NCBI GenBank assembly: GCA_963713545.1
Contig: CAVQME010000010.1
Span: forward strand, 580,949-644,948
Direction of reading: 5' to 3'
DNA length: 64,000 nt
Origin: CAVPLM01 sp963713545
GTDB lineage: Bacteria; Actinomycetota; Thermoleophilia; RBG-16-64-13
Part shown: piece after piece, positions 62,115-64,000 of the stretch
Layout of the letters: every line of letters begins with the position of its first letter
How positions within the stretch are numbered: position 1 is the stretch's first letter
Position numbers and translations under genes: made by a program
Notes under the pieces: model-generated
What the model saw: only the letters and a program-made list of their open reading frames with translations
Database searches by the model: none
Told to the model about the DNA's origin: nothing

Positions 62115-62762
62115 TCAAGGCTGCAGCGTGAACGGCGGGTACTGGTCGGTGACCAACAGGATGGCGTAGGCCTCGACCCGCAGCGACCAGCGCTGCACGC
62201 CGACCACGTAATCGAAGAGAGCCCGTGGGTACTTGCCGGTGAAAAGGATGGCGAACCAGGCGATGATGATGGAGACCACGGCTCCTATCCACAGGAAGAA
62301 GAGCACGATGTAGTGAGGGATGGCCAGGAACCACTTGATCAGCGGAAGCCCGCGGCTGAGCTGCTGGGCGTCGGGATATTGGAAATCGAGATGGACCGCC
62401 TGCTCCTCGTCGGTAGAGGGGTAGTCATCCCGGAGTAGTGCGGCGTAGACCCAGACGCGCGCCAGGAATCGCGTGAGCTGAAGGTTCCAGTCGAACCACC
62501 AACGCGGGTACTTCTTGCGGAACAGGATCATGAGCAGCAGGGGCAGGAACAGTATGCCCATCGACGCCCACGACCAGGAGTAGTCGGTTCCCTCGATGCT
62601 GATGCTCCCCGAAGTGAGGAGGGTCGCGATGACGAGGATGGGGATGATCCAGAGGAAGCGGAAGAAGGTGGTGAGTCTACTGAGAGGCTTGTCCGGGTAG
62701 TCGACGCGGAAGGTCAAGGGATACCTGGTCGCGGTTGGATAGGGCAGTTGTGGCGTCTGCAT
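62115..62762 (-). CDS. DUF4389 family membrane protein
   Basis: A 215-residue protein. The start RYPLTFRVDYPDKPLSRLTTF, FRKKYPRWWFDWNLQLTRF, the LLRDDYPSTDEEQAVHLDF segment and a repeat of the motif near the C-terminus (GKYPRALFDYVVGVQRWSLRV) are typical of DUF4389. About four helices. Function unknown. Same direction as the two DUF4386 genes, 90 bp upstream of them. Confidence 0.88.
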   Translation of the reverse strand: MQTPQLPYPTATRYPLTFRVDYPDKPLSRLTTFFRFLWIIPILVIATLLTSGSISIEGTDYSWSWASMGILFLPLLLMILFRKKYPRWWFDWNLQLTRFLARVWVYAALLRDDYPSTDEEQAVHLDFQYPDAQQLSRGLPLIKWFLAIPHYIVLFFLWIGAVVSIIIAWFAILFTGKYPRALFDYVVGVQRWSLRVEAYAILLVTDQYPPFTLQP

Positions 62763-63078
62763 GAGCCCTCCTGTTCGGATGTGGGCGAGTGCCCCTTCTC
62801 TTAGTCAGCCCTTCCACCCTACCGAGCGACAGGAGCAAGAGAAACGGGCGGATGCAGGGAATGGAGGCCCGCTACATGGCGAGTCTTTTCGCTGGCCGAT
62901 TGGGGGGGCGGGCGGGGGGACCCCGCAGTCACATCGAGCCGCCAGATGTTGTCGTGGACCGAACGTTGCCGCAACCGACGTCGGAAGTCCTGTGACCGAG
63001 GGCGTTGTGTCGCTCGCCATGCCGCTCGGGCACCTAGTTCTGCTTGGTAGATCTGGCCAATTCGACCTCAGCCTGAAC
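62763..63078. other. Intergenic, no gene seen
   Basis: 316 bp between the DUF4389 start and the MFS gene stop. No supported frame, repeat or RNA signature found. Confidence 0.5.
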
Positions 63079-64000
63079 CTACTCCTGAGCGCCTGCCAGC
63101 TGAAGGGCGGTCGTCTGCAATGCGACGGCCTTCCTACCGGGAATTCCGAGGGCGGCGACAGTGCCCAGGCCGACGATGGCTGCTCCTACCCAAAGAGCCG
63201 CATTAAGGCCATCGGTAAAGGTGCTGGGCGACGCGTAGCCGCCTATGGCGGCGAAGACCGAGGCGAGCACGGCCACTCCAAAGACGCCGCCTACCTCGCG
63301 GACGGCATTGTTCACTCCGGAAGCCTTGCCTTCCTCATCACGCCGCACTGCTGAGAGCACCACATTGGCAACGGGAGCAAAGTAGAGCGACATGCCGATG
63401 CCCCCCATGGCGAAGGGGGCGACGAACTCCACATAAGGGACGGTGGGTGACGCGATCGAAGCTATCCAGGCCAGAGCGCCGGCCATGAGGGCCATTCCGG
63501 AAACGAGAAGCGGCCGACTCCCGATGCGATCGGAGAGCAGGCCGGCGAGAGGAGCAACCAGTATGGGCATAGCCGTCCAGGGCAGGGTACGAAGACCGGC
63601 CTGAAGCGGGGAGTAATGCTGCACGATCTGGAAGAACTGGGCAAGGAGGAAGATCGACCCGAACATACCGAACGACATCAACATCGAGGTCACGTTGGCG
63701 GCTGAGAACGCGCGCCGGCGGAAGAAACGCAGAGGAACCATGGGGCTGCGCGAACGGGCTTCCCACCACACGAACAACCCGATCAGTATGACTCCGGCCG
63801 CTATGGGACCGGCGACACCGATACTGGTCCACCCTTCGCTGTCGCTCCGCACCAGTCCCCACACGATCCCGAACAATCCGGCGCTAACAAGCGCGACACC
63901 AGGCATGTCAAGGGCGCGATTGGGCCCGGTGGTTTCTTCCAAGCGCCGCCAGGCGATGGGCAGCAGGGCGAGGCCGATGGGCACGTTGAGCCAGAAGATC
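63079..64000 (-). CDS. MFS drug-efflux transporter, DHA2 family (partial, C-terminal part)
   Basis: The gene runs off the right edge; 307 C-terminal residues are visible. It opens in the conserved FWLNVPIGL at the end of TM6 and continues through about eight helices, as expected for the 14-TM EmrB/QacA type (LFVWWEARSRSPMVPL, FQIVQHYSPLQAGLRTLPW, GLLSDRIGSRPLLVSGM, VRREVGG-like AVREVGGVFGVAVLA). Probable proton-driven export of drugs. The N-terminal half and any regulator lie outside. Confidence 0.9.
   Translation of the reverse strand, partial: IFWLNVPIGLALLPIAWRRLEETTGPNRALDMPGVALVSAGLFGIVWGLVRSDSEGWTSIGVAGPIAAGVILIGLFVWWEARSRSPMVPLRFFRRRAFSAANVTSMLMSFGMFGSIFLLAQFFQIVQHYSPLQAGLRTLPWTAMPILVAPLAGLLSDRIGSRPLLVSGMALMAGALAWIASIASPTVPYVEFVAPFAMGGIGMSLYFAPVANVVLSAVRRDEEGKASGVNNAVREVGGVFGVAVLASVFAAIGGYASPSTFTDGLNAALWVGAAIVGLGTVAALGIPGRKAVALQTTALQLAGAQE

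Overview
The window is a 64 kb piece of a GC-rich chromosome, most probably from an anaerobic, deep-branching member of the Actinomycetota. The best evidence is the block at 30.1-39.5 kb (FHA-FHA-PP2C-RodA/FtsW-PbpA-PknB), which has the gene order of the mycobacterial pknB cell-division cluster. It is combined here with an NADH-linked [FeFe]-hydrogenase, PEP synthase-type pyruvate phosphate dikinase and a fused alpha-beta glycyl-tRNA synthetase. There are no rRNA genes, CRISPR arrays or prophages.

Layout. (1) 0-7.7 kb, + strand: a hydrogenase operon. A sensory [FeFe]-hydrogenase/histidine kinase hybrid is followed by a receiver-kinase hybrid, a single-domain response regulator and hydC-hydB-hydA, mostly with overlapping or near-abutting genes, closed by a strong bidirectional hairpin. 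(2) 7.7-25 kb, - strand: mainly housekeeping genes. These are a DUF456 protein, an SLH/IPT surface protein, tRNA-Val, copA, a primary-type sigma factor, an HxlR regulator, gatCAB, a cold-shock protein, dnaG-rpoD, a dGTPase and ppdK. (3) 25.2-26.7 kb: a lone radical SAM gene on the + strand. (4) 26.8-39.5 kb, - strand: fused glyQS, then the serine/threonine kinase and cell-wall cluster, headed by an extra kinase with a polytopic membrane domain. (5) 39.5-40.5 kb: an intact IS982-type element, whose right inverted repeat supplies the stop codon of the next gene. (6) 40.5-43.3 kb: an OmpR-type response regulator/histidine kinase pair divergent from a small exported OB-fold protein, with a tandem 11-bp repeat between them.

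(7) 43.3-62.8 kb is mixed. A coherent + strand run holds tRNA-Leu, a CARDB membrane protein, a DUF4446 protein, pheA, serS, pncA and pncB. Around it are accessory and decaying genes: a broken LCP (LytR-CpsA-Psr) gene, a higBA toxin-antitoxin pair, a beta-propeller gene split by an in-frame TGA, N-terminal stubs of an FAD oxidoreductase and of a medium-chain dehydrogenase, tRNA-Ser and several small membrane proteins (DUF4386, DUF4389, CD225-like). (8) The right edge cuts an MFS drug-efflux gene.

How the genes work together. The hydrogenase operon appears to pair an H2-forming, NADH-oxidising enzyme with a putative H2 sensor and a phosphorelay that has no DNA-binding output in the window. The kinase, phosphatase and FHA proteins probably tune septal peptidoglycan synthesis by RodA/FtsW and PbpA. 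The best candidates for new biology are the hydrogenase sensor relay, the shortened HydB, the kinase with a membrane domain, the repeated DTLVE motifs in the phosphatase, and two in-frame TGA codons that both fall where glycine is expected.
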